Shown: one piece after another, positions 20,397 through 30,062 of the stretch
Layout of the letters: the number at the start of each line of letters is the position of its first letter
Position numbering within the stretch: position 1 is the stretch's first letter
IMG/VR virus record: IMGVR_UViG_3300010233_000088
Span: 1-39,799 of that record
DNA: 39,799 nt
Source of the DNA: a virus
Direction: 5' to 3' (one strand)
Notes under the pieces: model-generated
What the model was told of the DNA's origin: nothing
What the model saw: the letters and a program-made list of their open reading frames with translations, nothing else
Databases searched by the model: none
Position numbers and translations under genes: made by a program

Positions 20397-21650
20397 TCAT
20401 AAAGATATTCCAAACTCATTTAGTTTCTTTTCTTCCTCCGTTGCCTCATCCAAGCTGTCCGCGTAAGTTTCTATGTAATATCCTTCAATCTGCTCGCAAG
20501 CTTCCTTGCATTTCTTAATAGCTTCTTCCTTGGTATCTCCTGTGGCCACAACTGCCCCTATTTCGGGCAATCCTACCCCTTGCGGGGCTACATAATATTT
20601 ACCGTCAATTATACACAAATTCCTGAATTTCATATTATCCCTTAATTCAGGGGGAAACTCAATCGGTTGCCAATTATTATCAGCCCAGGACGAATGAATT
20701 AAAACTTCCGCCCCGTACTTTGCCTCTGCAATCGGTTCAACCAGAACGCCCTCAGCCCCATACCAAAGGATTTCCGCAAGATTTGAATACATGTTCTGTA
20801 CCAACTCACCAGGAGGGCTTCCGAAACGGCACATAGGGTCAATAACCCAAGGCGTTCCGTCTTTAGTAATCCGCATTTCACAACAAAAAAAGTTCTTGTA
20901 TCCATAACTTGCAAGTGTTGGGGCGACCTTCGCGTTTATATCTTTGACCTGTTGGCACATCTTATCATATTCTTTAAACACACCTAAATAAGACTTGTCT
21001 TTTATTTCGATTCCAGCCATAGCATGTTTAGGAAATTTTCCATCAATAGTAAATCCATCATAACCAACCTCTACTGCTTCTGTGATAGCGTCCTCAACAA
21101 CCCACTCCATTACTGATTTCTTAGCGCCTAATTTATATTCAAGTTCATCAAGTTTTGGCTCAATCAATTTATAATTCTTAGATTTAAAAGTTTCCATGTC
21201 CCCGCGTGTCGTTGAAACCTTTACATACTGGTCTTCATGTTCTTTCAAATGCGCCCTTAAATTAGCCATTCCTTTAACGACTTTGTAGTTTCCTATATTT
21301 ATACCAAGACTTCGTAAATGCTCTTTTGTTTCAGGGCGGTAAAGCTCTAATTCATCACCACAACGGGAACCCCATACCCTTTTACCTTGAGATTCAAGTT
21401 CTAACTGTTCTGGCCCTGTATAAATATCGGGAAACACCCACAAGTCAACTTCGTCTTTGACTTCCCAATAATTATAAATGCGTTCAACTCCGGGGATTCC
21501 TTTTCCTACAATCCTTGTGTTAGACTGTGGGAAAGCGTTAACCCAGTGCATGTAATAAAGCACACGCCCAAAAGTTTTTGAAAGAGTTACCGCCAACTCA
21601 ATAAACAAACCATTGTCTATGATGCAAACTGTCTTATTGCTGAAGTCCAT
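20397..21650 (-). CDS. ATP-grasp ligase related to PurD (glycinamide ribonucleotide synthetase-like)
   Basis: 417 residues. N-terminal pre-ATP-grasp domain, then ATP-grasp with YVKVS (Lys144), MEWVVEDA, GFTIDGKF, CCEMRITKDGTPWVIDPMCRF (Glu258, Asp271, Arg275 region) and a C-terminal domain (YVAPQGVGLPEIGAVVATGDTKEEAIKKC) like that of PurD. PurD joins a carboxylate to an amine via acyl phosphate, so amide-bond ligation is predicted. It lies inside the virion operon, between internal virion proteins and the tail fibre, and overlaps a SpeD-like gene by 17 nt. A purine role is improbable here; substrate unknown. Confidence 0.82.
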   Translation of the reverse strand: MDFSNKTVCIIDNGLFIELAVTLSKTFGRVLYYMHWVNAFPQSNTRIVGKGIPGVERIYNYWEVKDEVDLWVFPDIYTGPEQLELESQGKRVWGSRCGDELELYRPETKEHLRSLGINIGNYKVVKGMANLRAHLKEHEDQYVKVSTTRGDMETFKSKNYKLIEPKLDELEYKLGAKKSVMEWVVEDAITEAVEVGYDGFTIDGKFPKHAMAGIEIKDKSYLGVFKEYDKMCQQVKDINAKVAPTLASYGYKNFFCCEMRITKDGTPWVIDPMCRFGSPPGELVQNMYSNLAEILWYGAEGVLVEPIAEAKYGAEVLIHSSWADNNWQPIEFPPELRDNMKFRNLCIIDGKYYVAPQGVGLPEIGAVVATGDTKEEAIKKCKEACEQIEGYYIETYADSLDEATEEEKKLNEFGISL

Positions 21651-22002
21651 TTCTTAACCTCAATTCAAAAGATTTCACTTGTTTTATTTTATAACCACAT
21701 GCCCTTATTTTCTTGGTTACTTTGTTAAGATTAACGGTCTTGCAAGATTCAATAGTTAAGTAAACACCGTCGAAGTCAGGCCATGAATCAAAACATATAA
21801 AAGATTCTGTAATTGGCTGAATATACGAGAATCCTAATCCACCAGCACCGTCCTCTAAAGGATATTTATAACATACTGCGTCATGTGCTTTGTGCATGTC
21901 TAAAGTTTTGATTATTTCGTCAACAAGTTTAATCGCCCCAAACTTTGAGCAATCACCTTTAAGCGTAAAGGCAACCACATCCAATCTTTCTCCTAATTTC
22001 AT
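21634..22002 (-). CDS. S-adenosylmethionine decarboxylase-like (SpeD-like) protein with altered active site
   Basis: 122 residues, the size of short prokaryotic SpeD. The segment ITESFICFDSWPDFDGVYLTI...C aligns with the pyruvoyl-forming motif (S/T)ESH-x3-HT-x-PE. The cleavage pair Glu66-Ser67 is kept. Cys87 lies exactly 20 residues after Ser67, as Cys83 after Ser63 in the Thermotoga enzyme. The His after ES is Phe68 and the catalytic His (His68 there) is Asp72 here. Self-cleavage is possible, but the substrate may no longer be S-adenosylmethionine; SpeD homologues have elsewhere become amino-acid decarboxylases. Coupled to the ATP-grasp gene. Confidence 0.72.
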   Translation of the reverse strand: MKLGERLDVVAFTLKGDCSKFGAIKLVDEIIKTLDMHKAHDAVCYKYPLEDGAGGLGFSYIQPITESFICFDSWPDFDGVYLTIESCKTVNLNKVTKKIRACGYKIKQVKSFELRLRNGLQQ

Positions 22003-22115
22003 TCTTCATCGCCCCCTTCATCATCACCGAACGGATTTACAGGGTAGTCTTCCCCTTCTCCGTTTTGATAAAAATATCCGTCTTCATCGTATAGGCAACC
22101 GTTAGGGTCAATCAT
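21999..22115 (-). CDS. 38-residue acidic mini-protein ahead of SpeD-like gene
   Basis: Encodes MIDPNGCLYDEDGYFYQNGE... ending GGDEE. Both ends are ATGA overlaps (with the 637-residue internal protein and with the SpeD-like gene), so it is part of the translational chain. Very acidic, rich in Gly, Asp, Glu and Tyr, with a single Cys. Could be a linker gene or a substrate peptide for the neighbouring enzymes; that is speculation. Confidence 0.6.
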   Translation of the reverse strand: MIDPNGCLYDEDGYFYQNGEGEDYPVNPFGDDEGGDEE

Positions 22116-24025
22116 TCTTCATCCAGTATTGAGAAATTCTTTCTCTTTTTCTTTTCAGCAATAAAACCATGTTCTTGCATAACTTCTTTTTTTATCCTAT
22201 TTTCCTCATGTCTAATATATGCGCTTTTATCATCCTCTGACATTGCTTTATACTCTGGATTATCTTTGATTTTATCCATTAATTCTTCAAACTTATTATC
22301 GTATTCATCACTTGCTTTATCAAAAGTTTCATCACCTACTTGTTTTTTGAAATCAAGCATGGACTTACTCTCACTAAATTCCCATGATTGACCGGGTTCT
22401 TTGGTGTGCATGGCGGCGCCAAACATCGCAAGAGGAGAAGCTAGGTAGGCAGATGTATTAGCGCCATCATACCGGACTAAATTTATTACATCTCCTATAA
22501 AGATAGGGGTCATTTCATCGACTACTCTTTTTTCTACATCCATAGGTTTTCCAGCAATAGCACTAGAGAGATATTCCCAAATACCTGAATCCATAGGTGA
22601 AAGTTTATTCTCTAAATATTGCATAATATCTTCTTTTTTCTCTTTTAAAGAAATTCCTCTAACTTCACCATATTTTGTTTTTGTCTTGCTTGAAAGTAGG
22701 CGCGCCCAAAGCCTTGCATAAATTGCATTACCACCTGTTATATCAAAGGTCGTATTCCCTAGCCTTACTTTTCCAAAGTCATTACTTCTAGGATCAAAAT
22801 CAATCTTTGCGCCTGCCAACTGGGCTAGTTGCAAAAATCCATAAGTAGCTACCAGACTTCCTAATAGCTGTCTAATTGCTTGTTGTCGGACGTAAGGAGC
22901 CATTTTTACATAAAGATAAGGATTAAACATATTCATCGTTGCTAGTATTTTTCTTGGTGCAAAAAAGACATTATTCAATATCGGTTGAGCAGAAGCATAA
23001 CGATCATCTTTCCCAAGCGCCGCCCTTCCCGTAAAGTCGTTAACAATATTTGCTAGTTCCTTTGATAAGTCAGAGCCTTTTGTAACATCTAAACCGCGCA
23101 ATCTTGCGCCATTTAATAAATCAACATACCGAGTAAACCTAACATAGTTTAGGAAACCTGTAAATGACCTGCTCGACGCTAAAACAAGTTCTTTTAATAT
23201 AGGGACATGTTGAAGAATGCTTGACTGGATAGCCTCTTCTCGTTCGCTTAATTTGTCAGTTATTTTAGTCAATCCAAGCTTGGCCGCTTTGGCTGTAGAG
23301 TAGTCAGGATGGGTTATAATAAAAGCATCTAAATTTTCAAAGTTGTCTTTATTCAAATATTTAAACATTTCTGGTATTCCTTTCCAGAAATTCTTTGTAG
23401 ATAACATTCCCCATCCTTGAACTCCGGGCCCTGAGAAGTGGAGTATTGACGTTAGGGCTTCTTTAGGAAGATTCCACCAATTTGAAAAGCTTAAGAATGG
23501 ATTTCCTTGAGGTTTTAAGGAATCTATATAATTGAGAGCATCCTTATATTTTCTTCCATAATCAATTCTATTTTTTATGTTAGATGGATCAGAATCCATC
23601 TCTTTTTTTGCCTCTGTAGCCAATTTTGCCAATCTTGAAATTTCTTTAGCTTCATCAGGGGTAACTTCTCCTTTTATTCCGAGTTTCTTTGCAATAACAT
23701 CCCCCATGAACTTTTCTTTGTCTTCTGGACTTAATAAATGATCTATCCTGTTTATTTTTGAGATTACATCTCTTGAAGCCGGTGTCTTTAATCCTAAAAG
23801 TTGTTGTGTTGCATTAATTAGTCCCTGCTCTTGATTTTTTAATAACAATTTACTCTCAATCAATTCATTAACATTCTCTGCCGTTTTTACATCATTAAAA
23901 ATAGAAGTAAAATAGCCCAAACGTTGTGCAGGTGACATATCTTTGATAGAATCTACATCCAATTCCCCGGATGTTATTTTACCTCTTAAAACATCTGCTA
24001 GTTCTTTGCGTAAGCAAAATGACAT
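22112..24025 (-). CDS. Large internal virion / ejection-type protein
   Basis: 637 residues. Mostly helical; central region has NNVFFAPRKILATMNMFNPYLYVKMAPYVRQQAIRQLLGSLVATYGFLQLAQLAGAKIDFDPRSNDFGKVRLGNTTFDITGG. This pattern (FF-x-PR, then hydrophobic helices, then DPRSxDFGKxxxGxTxxDxxGG) is that of large polyvalent/internal proteins of podoviruses and prophages (LPD38-like). The C-terminus is highly charged. Third of three consecutive large proteins downstream of the tail nozzle, equivalent in place to T7 gp16. Likely ejected with DNA. Confidence 0.75.
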   Translation of the reverse strand: MSFCLRKELADVLRGKITSGELDVDSIKDMSPAQRLGYFTSIFNDVKTAENVNELIESKLLLKNQEQGLINATQQLLGLKTPASRDVISKINRIDHLLSPEDKEKFMGDVIAKKLGIKGEVTPDEAKEISRLAKLATEAKKEMDSDPSNIKNRIDYGRKYKDALNYIDSLKPQGNPFLSFSNWWNLPKEALTSILHFSGPGVQGWGMLSTKNFWKGIPEMFKYLNKDNFENLDAFIITHPDYSTAKAAKLGLTKITDKLSEREEAIQSSILQHVPILKELVLASSRSFTGFLNYVRFTRYVDLLNGARLRGLDVTKGSDLSKELANIVNDFTGRAALGKDDRYASAQPILNNVFFAPRKILATMNMFNPYLYVKMAPYVRQQAIRQLLGSLVATYGFLQLAQLAGAKIDFDPRSNDFGKVRLGNTTFDITGGNAIYARLWARLLSSKTKTKYGEVRGISLKEKKEDIMQYLENKLSPMDSGIWEYLSSAIAGKPMDVEKRVVDEMTPIFIGDVINLVRYDGANTSAYLASPLAMFGAAMHTKEPGQSWEFSESKSMLDFKKQVGDETFDKASDEYDNKFEELMDKIKDNPEYKAMSEDDKSAYIRHEENRIKKEVMQEHGFIAEKKKRKNFSILDEE

Positions 24026-24026
24026 A

Positions 24027-25634
24027 TTAGCACTCTATGGAATCTACAAAATCTTTCCAATTTTTTGGTTTATTTAATTTGCTTATTTCTTTTTCTAATA
24101 TCTTTGCGGCTTTCTTTGATTCCATTTTTATCTTAGGCTTATTCTTTTTTACCACAAATTCTCTTGCTTTATTTATTTCTCTTATTCCCTTAACAACGTC
24201 TGATGGGTCGCTTGCATCTAGTGCTTTTATTCTTTGACCCATTTCTGTTGCAGCATGAGCAGCCTTATCTGCATGCGCCAAATCTAAAAGGGTATCAATG
24301 TCTCCTTCTGCCTGTGCTTTAATTCGAAGCGCTGTAAAGAGTTCTTCTGCTCTTAAATCGTCTTGTTCTGCGGCTTCGCGCTTGGCGATTTTCATTGCTA
24401 AATCATGGTCATTGTTTATAAATTCAGAGGCTCTTTTCCCAACATCATCCATATTACGAACATCATATTTTGATACTTCTTCTTTCTTCGCATCTTCTTC
24501 TTTAAGTCCAGCCTTTATAGCGTCTTCAATAACAGATTTAGATAAGCCGCTTTCCTTTTTTCCTATTGGTTCTCCTGCTAGTTCTCCTATGGGCGCCTCA
24601 GCTTCTTGGGAAGCTATGGGAGAATAACTTACTTTTCCGTCATCATCAATTTTTACTTGATATCTTGGTTTAATTATTGTTCCTATTGCTTGCTTTATTT
24701 CAAGACGAATATTCCCGTCTTGCATAAGTGTTTCAGTTGTGTTCTTTAATCCTTCAAAATCTCCATCTTTAATATTGGTCTTCATTTGTTCTTGGTGATC
24801 TTGTAAAGTTTCTTTTTCTATAGGAGTATCAACGCCTGCTATTAAATGAGGCATTAAACTAAATGCTCCCCAATATGCAAATCCTTCTCCTGCTGATCGA
24901 ACAAGTTCTTCTCTTGTGGGAAGCCTTCCTTGTGTTGCTGCATCATAAGTTGAGGAAGCCATACTTATTGATGGCATTAGAAAAAACCCCTTAACTCCGG
25001 TTCCTGCAAAAGCAAATGCGGTATCAAAAGCCGCTGTAGATGTGGCACTTGCCACTGACTTCAAAGCAGCTTCTGGAATATCTTCTTTGTTCTTAATTGA
25101 ATTTTGTATACTCTCTGTTGCATTTCTAACAGCTCCTCCTATTGCAAAACTAGGGATAGCATTTAGAACTTCGGATACTGCTGGCATAGCTTCTACAAAA
25201 GAAGCTGCTCCTTGGAAAGCCATACCAGTTGCAATATCTACTGGCAAAGTTGGCCCCAACATACCAATTCCCCTTAAAAATCCATCTGCCGTTTTTACAG
25301 CTATATTATCGGATGCAGTTTCTTTAGACAGCGCGGAAACTTTTTGTCTTATCTCTTTAACTTCAGGAGTATCACCTCTGCCTATGAATTGTAAAAGATT
25401 AGCAGATCCTTCTTCAAAACCTTGATACAGGCTTAATCCTGCACTTTTAATAAAAGGAGTTGAATGTTCTGCTGAGAGTGGAGTCATATCATGGGCAGGT
25501 GTTCTTATTCCATTCGCAAAATCGTCTGCTCGTACTAATTCATATTGAGAATCAGGTTCAGGTTTTTGGGATAAGAAATCTCCTTTAGTCATTACCTGTT
25601 GATTATTATTTATAGTTTGGGCATTGTCACTCAT
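24027..25634 (-). CDS. Internal virion protein with hydrophobic Gly/Ala segment
   Basis: 535 residues from the ATG at 25634, which overlaps the previous stop by 8 nt (ATGAGTGA); the frame extends 12 codons further up but without a better ribosome site. Residues about 75-240 are rich in Gly, Ala and hydrophobic residues (FLRGIGMLGPTLPVDIATGMAFQGAASF...), able to insert into membranes, flanked by charged helices. This suits an ejection-channel protein of the T7 gp14-gp16 group. No enzyme motif seen. Confidence 0.7.
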   Translation of the reverse strand: MSDNAQTINNNQQVMTKGDFLSQKPEPDSQYELVRADDFANGIRTPAHDMTPLSAEHSTPFIKSAGLSLYQGFEEGSANLLQFIGRGDTPEVKEIRQKVSALSKETASDNIAVKTADGFLRGIGMLGPTLPVDIATGMAFQGAASFVEAMPAVSEVLNAIPSFAIGGAVRNATESIQNSIKNKEDIPEAALKSVASATSTAAFDTAFAFAGTGVKGFFLMPSISMASSTYDAATQGRLPTREELVRSAGEGFAYWGAFSLMPHLIAGVDTPIEKETLQDHQEQMKTNIKDGDFEGLKNTTETLMQDGNIRLEIKQAIGTIIKPRYQVKIDDDGKVSYSPIASQEAEAPIGELAGEPIGKKESGLSKSVIEDAIKAGLKEEDAKKEEVSKYDVRNMDDVGKRASEFINNDHDLAMKIAKREAAEQDDLRAEELFTALRIKAQAEGDIDTLLDLAHADKAAHAATEMGQRIKALDASDPSDVVKGIREINKAREFVVKKNKPKIKMESKKAAKILEKEISKLNKPKNWKDFVDSIEC

Positions 25635-27270
25635 CTGATTTTTTCTCTGCTTGCTTTTTATAATAATCACTGCTTTTCTGTTTTAATTTCTTTGCCCATT
25701 TAGTAGCTCTTTCTGCTTCATGTTCAAATTTGCTAACAATGGCTTCACCAATAGGTTTGGCTACCTTTGATATTTCTTCTCCAATAGGATTTTCTAATCT
25801 TGGCCTTGTTCCCGGCGGGGTATACTTACTTCCTTCTGGTGCCAAGAAACGATCATCCTCGCTAGAAGATTTCTCTTTTTTAACTTTAAGAATTGCAACT
25901 CCATCATCATCAAACTTAACAACCTGACCAGAATTTCCTGTTTTATTATCAGTTATTACGTCTCCAATCTTATGTTGAACCATTGAAGAGTTTCTTTTAA
26001 CTTTATACGCATCTGTAGCAGTCTTATATGCTTCCGCGGCAGATGAGCCTTGATGTATGGCATTTAAGTAGTCCCCCATAGCTGTGGGATCATTTTTAGT
26101 AGTCATTGCTACAGATTTTGTTCCTGCATCAATAGTTGCTTGAGTAGGGTCAATATCATTTACTCCGGTTGTAGGAAGTTTTTTTGCTCTATCGGCGACT
26201 GCATTAATTAGAATAGAAAGTCTTTCTTCCGTCATTCCTTTTTCTTTAATAGCATCTAATAAATATTTCCCTGCTTCGTCTTTATTCTTGGACAACAAAG
26301 CCTTTTGCGCTGCTTGTGAATATTCAATATTCTCGTCGCTACTTGGTTCGTATTCTCCTCTGGGGTCGGATAATCTCTTGTCTCTTACGGCGATTAAAGA
26401 ATTTTCTAAAACGCTATCACCTTTTGACAATTCTTTTATTTGTTGATTACTTTTCCATCCTTTGTCTTTATTAAAAATATCAGATAATACAGAGACCCTA
26501 TTTTGATAAGTGTTCTCTATGTTTGACTTAACATTATCTGCTATATGAGAATCGACCATCTTTCTTAATTCACTAGAATCTTTTATATCTAGTCCGGCGC
26601 TATCTTCTTTTCTTGGCATTTCACTGATATTCTTGTAATCATCAGGATTTGTTGATTTGTTTCCATCAACTCTTGCTTTTATAATTTCCATTCTTAATTC
26701 TTTCTCTGCTGCTAATGCTTCTTCATCTGTTCCATATATTCCTCTTGAACGCAGAGTCCTTATGCTGCTCATTCTTTTATCATAATCCTCTAAGGCCGCT
26801 GCTTGAGAAACAGGATTGGCTATATTTTGAGCTGCTACAACATTTGCCTGTTTTTCACTTTCCTTAGTTGCCAATATCTGTTTTCCTTTAAACATGTCTT
26901 GAATTTTTATGCTTGTAAGAAAAGCACTATGTTGTATGTCCAATGATGTTTGTTGAGCCACCCCTTGATTAGATATTCCTTTTGTAGCGTCTTCTGATAT
27001 TTTATTAACTGCTTTTATGTGCATTTCTGCGTTTTCAGGATTGGGATCATTTTGTGCAGCAATTTCTTGTTGATAAAGAGACATTTCTGCTGAATTCTTT
27101 GCCTTAGTTTCCTGCATGACATCGTTACGATCACTCCAATCTTGAGTTAGTTTGGTAATCGTATTGGTCATGTTCTGAATGTCCTCGAACGGCGCTGCCG
27201 CTTGATGACGTTCAGGTGGGGTTTGGATATTGATATTTGATGTACTATCGTATGTGGGAAATTTTGGCAT
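25627..27270 (-). CDS. Long helical internal virion protein
   Basis: 547 residues, rich in Glu, Lys, Asp, Gln and Ala with long predicted helices (for example residues 45-75 and 120-215), no membrane segment, and a Lys-rich C-terminus ending KKQAEKKSDE. Position and size match T7 gp15-type internal proteins. ATG at 27270 follows the preceding stop TAA directly. Confidence 0.68.
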   Translation of the reverse strand: MPKFPTYDSTSNINIQTPPERHQAAAPFEDIQNMTNTITKLTQDWSDRNDVMQETKAKNSAEMSLYQQEIAAQNDPNPENAEMHIKAVNKISEDATKGISNQGVAQQTSLDIQHSAFLTSIKIQDMFKGKQILATKESEKQANVVAAQNIANPVSQAAALEDYDKRMSSIRTLRSRGIYGTDEEALAAEKELRMEIIKARVDGNKSTNPDDYKNISEMPRKEDSAGLDIKDSSELRKMVDSHIADNVKSNIENTYQNRVSVLSDIFNKDKGWKSNQQIKELSKGDSVLENSLIAVRDKRLSDPRGEYEPSSDENIEYSQAAQKALLSKNKDEAGKYLLDAIKEKGMTEERLSILINAVADRAKKLPTTGVNDIDPTQATIDAGTKSVAMTTKNDPTAMGDYLNAIHQGSSAAEAYKTATDAYKVKRNSSMVQHKIGDVITDNKTGNSGQVVKFDDDGVAILKVKKEKSSSEDDRFLAPEGSKYTPPGTRPRLENPIGEEISKVAKPIGEAIVSKFEHEAERATKWAKKLKQKSSDYYKKQAEKKSDE

Positions 27271-27271
27271 A

Positions 27272-27733
27272 TTAGCTCAAGTTTAATGATTTTTTATTAT
27301 ACATTCCATATTGTGAAACACCTGTGAGCAAGTCTGAAAAAGCGCTGGAAACTCCGGAGAACATATCGTTTGACGCTTGTTGCTTTAACATCTTGGCCCG
27401 GTCGGTAGCAGAATTTATTCCCATTGTCGTGTTGTATTGGGCGATCGCCTTATCCGTTTCTATTTGAGTCTGATTATTGACCATGACTGCGGCAACGCTT
27501 CCGGTAGGATCAAGTCCTGCGGCCCCGGCCACAGCAGTAGACTTGGCCGCCATCTCTCCGCCTTGGGTCGTTAATTGACCTTGCTGGATGTTTCCTTGAA
27601 CCTGTGTTTGTTGCGCCTGTAAAGTAGATAACGTAGAATTGTATTTATCTTCTGCACTCGTAGCAATTCCTTGTCCGATGCTAGTTATCCCCTTAACTGC
27701 GCTGAGTGCTAATAAAGCCCCGCTAAAACCCAT
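27272..27733 (-). CDS. T7 gp14-like small internal virion protein
   Basis: 153 residues from the ATG at 27733, seven bases after GAGG; a TTG six codons upstream is less likely. N-terminus MGFSGALLALSAVKGITSIGQGI is an Ala/Gly-rich hydrophobic helix, followed by Gln/Thr-rich helices and AATDRAKMLKQQASNDMFS-like segments. This is the order found in T7 gp14 and in many podovirus internal proteins, directly after the nozzle gene. Confidence 0.75.
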   Translation of the reverse strand: MGFSGALLALSAVKGITSIGQGIATSAEDKYNSTLSTLQAQQTQVQGNIQQGQLTTQGGEMAAKSTAVAGAAGLDPTGSVAAVMVNNQTQIETDKAIAQYNTTMGINSATDRAKMLKQQASNDMFSGVSSAFSDLLTGVSQYGMYNKKSLNLS

Positions 27734-27740
27734 ATATGCC

Positions 27741-30056
27741 TCACTTATCAAACGTCGATATAGTTGTCGTTAAACTCAAAATTTCTACTGGGAAAGGATC
27801 TGTATTTTGAATCAATACTTGTGACCCATAACGGTAATCATCCTGAAATGTGATATTAGGTAATATGCCCGTATACAAAGGAGGCGGCGTCCCCATAATT
27901 GTTGACGGTAATCTTGCTTGCGCAATAAACTGTGTTCCGGTAGTACCACTTAACAGAAAACCCGTGTAAGAATTATTCAGTTTAAAAGAGATGTTATTAA
28001 TTCGTTGCTTCTTGCCCTGCGCAGTTCCCTCTGGGTCTGGTGTTTCCTGTGGTAAGGTCAGAATGGTTTGCGTTGCTTGAAGCCCAACGGTCACGACATA
28101 ATAATTGCTTCCTAAAGTTATCGCGCCATTAGAAACTACCTTAGAAGGATAATCAACTCCGCCATCCGCATTGACAACTACCGTTTGAGCTTCTAACCAA
28201 GTAATTCCTGAAATCTTCGTTACTGAAATTCCCCAACTTTGTGCGGAATAACTTGTCGCAGAGAAATTTGAAGTCGAAGTACCTACAATTATCGTGCTTG
28301 AGGTATACCCCGTGATGGTGATTTCCCCTAACATGTTGTCATATGCATCCACCGCACGTAATCTATTACCTACTTGGCTTGCTGAAAAATATGCGGCAGA
28401 GGAAGTAACAACGATCGTGCCTGCCGTTGCACTTAAGCTTATCGAAGTTGATGATGTGGCTGTGAAGGCACTGTAAGTCAATCCAGAGTGGACATAAAAT
28501 AATTGGTCTTGTTGGATTGCTGTTGAGTTGCCTTGCGTTGGCAAAAGTTGGCTTTGATACCTTTCAATGTAATTTACTTGGGAACCGTTTATGGTTCTTA
28601 AAACCATGACCCACACCTCATCATACGGGCCGCTCTGTGATGGAATAATAGCGATTGAAGAAAAACTTCCCGAGGTAACTTGGCGTGACCACGCCTGTAC
28701 TTTCTGGTCAATCTCACGGGTCATGGTAGCCAGCGTGCCGTTAGAGCATAAACACCAAAGCACGGTATCTGGATTCTGTTGATAACCTATATCAATAAAC
28801 CCACCACCCGCCACTTGAGGGGATAAGATTGTTCGGTCGGTAGATTGATAAAGTGATTGCAAAAACTGAAAGGTTATTTCCCTTAATTTTTGCTGGCCCC
28901 TTTGAATATAATAAGCGAAATTTCCTATCTTTTTAGGGATGATAGGCTCAGATCCCCAGCTGGTCTGTTGAATAACACCCACGTTAGAAGGGGTTATGGC
29001 ATTACCTGTTCCTATCCCTGCGGTAATACAAAACTCCCCCCCATAGGTACCAACGATTAAATCATTCATGGGGACAAGCCATTTGATATCGTTTCCTTGT
29101 GTGGCAGATAACTGTAGATTAAGCGCGTCATCATCTGCGCCACCGTTGACAGCGTAATTGGTAAAATTAAAAGTCGCAGACCCCCATACTGTTTGAGGTT
29201 CACTAGATGTTCTGGCAAAGAAAAGCCTGCCTTGGTAGAAACAACAGCACGAAGGATACCCACGCACAGCAGACCAAGACCCTTCTGCCCAAGTAGTTGT
29301 CGCTGCGGTCGTAGTTAGAGTCTGGTAAACAGTGGCCGCGGCAGTTGAAGGATTTGTTACCGTAGTTATCTGCACACATCCTTGAATAGCCAGACCCGTT
29401 GTGGCGCTTGTAATTGTAGACCCAATAGACCACCAAGTGCCGTTGTGTCCGGTTGTAGTGGCACTTGAAACCGTGAATATGTTTCCACTGGCACTTAGAG
29501 TCGTTGAAGCCCCGGAAGCAGAAGCGCTTGATTGCAGAGTCGTTAAAGTAAGATTACCCGGCATGAACGGGCCGCCTGTGAAAGCAAACGCCGCCAAAGC
29601 CCAGTTAGCAGAGGCGTTTCTGGTTAAAGTGTTTATCGTGTATTGCCCTTGTGTCAGATAAACTACATCGTGGTTTTGGCAGTATTGAATGGTAGAAATG
29701 CTTGGTGCGGCATAGCTGTTTGTAAGCGTGTAAGGAGTTGTACCGGTTGAAACGACCACCGCGCCATTTGTATAAAATCTAAAGTTCCCTGCGCCTACTT
29801 CAATGATATATGAATCTGTTACAGAAAACTGAAAAGGAATTATCCTTGCACCCGTAAGGGTCGTTGATCCACCTGTAAGAGCTTGGTTAATAAACTGTAG
29901 CCCGGGCGTTGAAATAATAGAACCGAAAGGACGGATAAGCCAATTTACAATTATCGCGCAAGCTTGTTTGTATTGGTCTATATCCGTCCTTCCGTTCAAT
30001 GAAGGCCCGAACTCACCTCCAACAAAAGAGGTTTGTATTGTGTCAATCTTTTGCAT
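27741..30056 (-). CDS. Tail tubular protein B (nozzle, T7 gp12-like)
   Basis: 771 residues. N-terminus TSFVGGEFGPSLNGRTDIDQYKQACAIIVNWLIRPFGSIISTPGLQFI is the diagnostic start of the gp12/nozzle family (sFxGGExxPxLxgRxDlxxYxxg...N...pxGgxxxrPG). The remainder is Ser/Thr-rich beta structure with EVWVMVLRTINGSQVNYIERY and a C-terminal propeller-like region. Forms the distal tail tube in the mature virion. AAGGAT precedes the ATG. Confidence 0.93.
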   Translation of the reverse strand: MQKIDTIQTSFVGGEFGPSLNGRTDIDQYKQACAIIVNWLIRPFGSIISTPGLQFINQALTGGSTTLTGARIIPFQFSVTDSYIIEVGAGNFRFYTNGAVVVSTGTTPYTLTNSYAAPSISTIQYCQNHDVVYLTQGQYTINTLTRNASANWALAAFAFTGGPFMPGNLTLTTLQSSASASGASTTLSASGNIFTVSSATTTGHNGTWWSIGSTITSATTGLAIQGCVQITTVTNPSTAAATVYQTLTTTAATTTWAEGSWSAVRGYPSCCCFYQGRLFFARTSSEPQTVWGSATFNFTNYAVNGGADDDALNLQLSATQGNDIKWLVPMNDLIVGTYGGEFCITAGIGTGNAITPSNVGVIQQTSWGSEPIIPKKIGNFAYYIQRGQQKLREITFQFLQSLYQSTDRTILSPQVAGGGFIDIGYQQNPDTVLWCLCSNGTLATMTREIDQKVQAWSRQVTSGSFSSIAIIPSQSGPYDEVWVMVLRTINGSQVNYIERYQSQLLPTQGNSTAIQQDQLFYVHSGLTYSAFTATSSTSISLSATAGTIVVTSSAAYFSASQVGNRLRAVDAYDNMLGEITITGYTSSTIIVGTSTSNFSATSYSAQSWGISVTKISGITWLEAQTVVVNADGGVDYPSKVVSNGAITLGSNYYVVTVGLQATQTILTLPQETPDPEGTAQGKKQRINNISFKLNNSYTGFLLSGTTGTQFIAQARLPSTIMGTPPPLYTGILPNITFQDDYRYGSQVLIQNTDPFPVEILSLTTTISTFDK

Positions 30057-30062
30057 AAATCC

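Noticed and set aside
20397-21650. Purine biosynthesis (purD) as the role of the ATP-grasp gene
   Set aside because: No other purine gene is present, the position is inside the virion operon, and it is coupled to a SpeD-like gene; kept only as fold-level similarity.
24298-25425. Plus-strand frames opposite an internal virion protein
   Set aside because: Ala/Ser-rich shadow frames caused by codon bias of the minus-strand gene.
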